Source: Desulfosporosinus cupriresistens
GTDB taxonomy: Bacteria > Bacillota > Desulfitobacteriia > Desulfitobacteriales > Desulfitobacteriaceae
Direction: 5' to 3'
NCBI RefSeq assembly: GCF_001707885.1
Contig: NZ_MASS01000020.1
Location: 1 to 64,000 of the forward strand
DNA length: 64,000 nucleotides
Under the pieces are notes generated by a model, which ran no database searches, was not told the origin of the DNA, and was given only the letters and a program-made list of their open reading frames with translations. How positions within the stretch are numbered: position 1 is the first letter of the stretch; each line of letters opens with the position of its first letter. Below, in pieces: positions 63,212 through 64,000 of the stretch. The position numbers and the translations under genes are program-made.

Positions 63212-64000
63212 TCAGTTAGGAAAAAAACGCAAAGGGTCCGTGGGGTTCCCGCCTTCCCGGATTTCGAAATGCAGATGTGATCCTGTACTCCACCCAGTTG
63301 AACCTACATATCCAATGACTTGGTTAGCTTGTACCGATTGACCTTCGGTCACATTTAAGCTCGACTGATGACCATAAAGTGAGGATACCCCTCCACCATG
63401 ATCAATAATAATCATATTCCCATATGCTGTATTCCAGCCAGCCATTATGACGACCCCTGCTCCAGCTGCATGAATCTTCGTTCCAGATGGAGCAATAATA
63501 TCGGTTCCCGTGTGCAAACTCTGTTTATGTGTAATGGGGTGAGTCCTCCAACCAAAAGGGTCACTAATTTCGTAATAACCCGGCAGTGGCCAGGTAGAGA
63601 TTGATCCACTTACTCCTCCTTTGCGCGCCGCTTGAAGTTTTCGGATCTTATCCGCCATGGCATTCGCCTCGGATTCCAAGCGCTCAATATTGTCAGCTGC
63701 CACTTGTTGGGCCTTCAGATTCTGATCCAAGGCAATACGTTGTTGATTTTTTGTCTTGTCAAGACTGGTGCGGACAGAGGCAGCCTGGGCTTGGAGCTTG
63801 GCAGCTTGGTCCCGTCGACTTTGCAATTCAAGTGCTTTTTGAGCAATTTGTTCCTTTTGGGATTTGATACCCGTCAATATTTGGCGATCATTGTCCACTA
63901 ATTTGTTGAAATACTCCATTCTAGTAACGAAATCACTAAGATCTGAAGCCTGAAAGAGCAGTTCCAAATAGCTAACCTGCCCACTTTCATAAATTGCCCG
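63212..64000 (-). CDS. M23-family peptidase (EnvC/LytM type), C-terminal part
   Basis: The frame continues past the right edge, so the start is missing. The visible 262 residues hold a coiled coil (to about residue 135 of this part) and a C-terminal LytM domain: DPFGWRTHPITHKQSLHTGTDIIAPSGTKIHAAGAGVVIMAG, MIIIDHGGGVSSLYGHQSSL and GSTGWSTGSHLHFEIREGG, including the zinc-binding H, D and HLH. It is a cell-wall peptidase or an activator linked to cell division. It lies 72 bases before the S41 protease gene, the usual clostridial pairing. Confidence 0.93.
   Translation of the reverse strand, partial: RAIYESGQVSYLELLFQASDLSDFVTRMEYFNKLVDNDRQILTGIKSQKEQIAQKALELQSRRDQAAKLQAQAASVRTSLDKTKNQQRIALDQNLKAQQVAADNIERLESEANAMADKIRKLQAARKGGVSGSISTWPLPGYYEISDPFGWRTHPITHKQSLHTGTDIIAPSGTKIHAAGAGVVIMAGWNTAYGNMIIIDHGGGVSSLYGHQSSLNVTEGQSVQANQVIGYVGSTGWSTGSHLHFEIREGGNPTDPLRFFPN

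Overview
The window looks like the chromosome of a Gram-positive, spore-forming anaerobe of the Desulfosporosinus/Desulfitobacterium type. This is inferred from the gene set and order: smpB-esterase-secG-eno-gpmI-tpiA-pgk, a GlpP antiterminator, an anaerobic-type GlpABC glycerol-3-phosphate dehydrogenase, rpoN-whiA-yvcK-rapZ, and uvrA/uvrB near an S41 protease. The species cannot be fixed from sequence reading alone.

Bases 1 to about 19,754 hold two related prophages in tandem, best read as filamentous phages (inoviruses) of a Gram-positive host. Element 2 (about 5,340-19,754, 14.4 kb) appears complete. It has a minus-strand operon for rolling-circle replication (Rep_trans initiator, small ssDNA-binding protein) and virion assembly (two tiny membrane proteins, a pVIII-like coat protein, a pIII-like adsorption protein, a pVI-like protein and a Zot/pI ATPase). 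A divergent plus-strand operon encodes an XRE repressor, an ImmA-type protease and a large serine recombinase. Element 1 (1-5,353, left part outside the window) repeats the regulatory end and part of the replication end. The att core is a 14-bp sequence forming the 3' end of the tmRNA gene, and it lies inside the recombinase reading frame. Element 2 also carries two AT-rich cargo genes, a RES-domain protein and a HEPN-domain protein, separated by an old copy of the zot 3' end. Several proteins of 25-54 residues were found by hand translation, and some are conserved in both elements.

Bases 19,743-64,000 are chromosomal. After ssrA and smpB come an esterase, secG and the lower glycolytic genes (eno, gpmI, tpiA, pgk), with no gap gene. 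Next are pyk and glpP, plsY, and a glycerol module (glpC, glpB, glpA, glpK, glpF) with terminator-like hairpins that fit GlpP antitermination. A phosphate pair follows (Na/Pi transporter, phoU), then rpoN, whiA, yvcK and rapZ. The rest is an orphan substrate-binding lipoprotein, a B12-radical SAM enzyme, a polysaccharide deacetylase, an alpha-hydroxy-acid oxidase, a HAD phosphatase, uvrA, uvrB, a second orphan binding protein, a small membrane protein, an HDOD protein, an ATPase, a carboxy-terminal protease and the start of an M23 peptidase gene.

Three chromosomal genes (glpF, uvrB and the small membrane protein at 59,508) carry single-base frame disruptions, which may be residual assembly errors. 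A family of palindromic repeats based on TTCGTGGTTCGAACCACGAA is scattered between genes from 43.8 to 62 kb.
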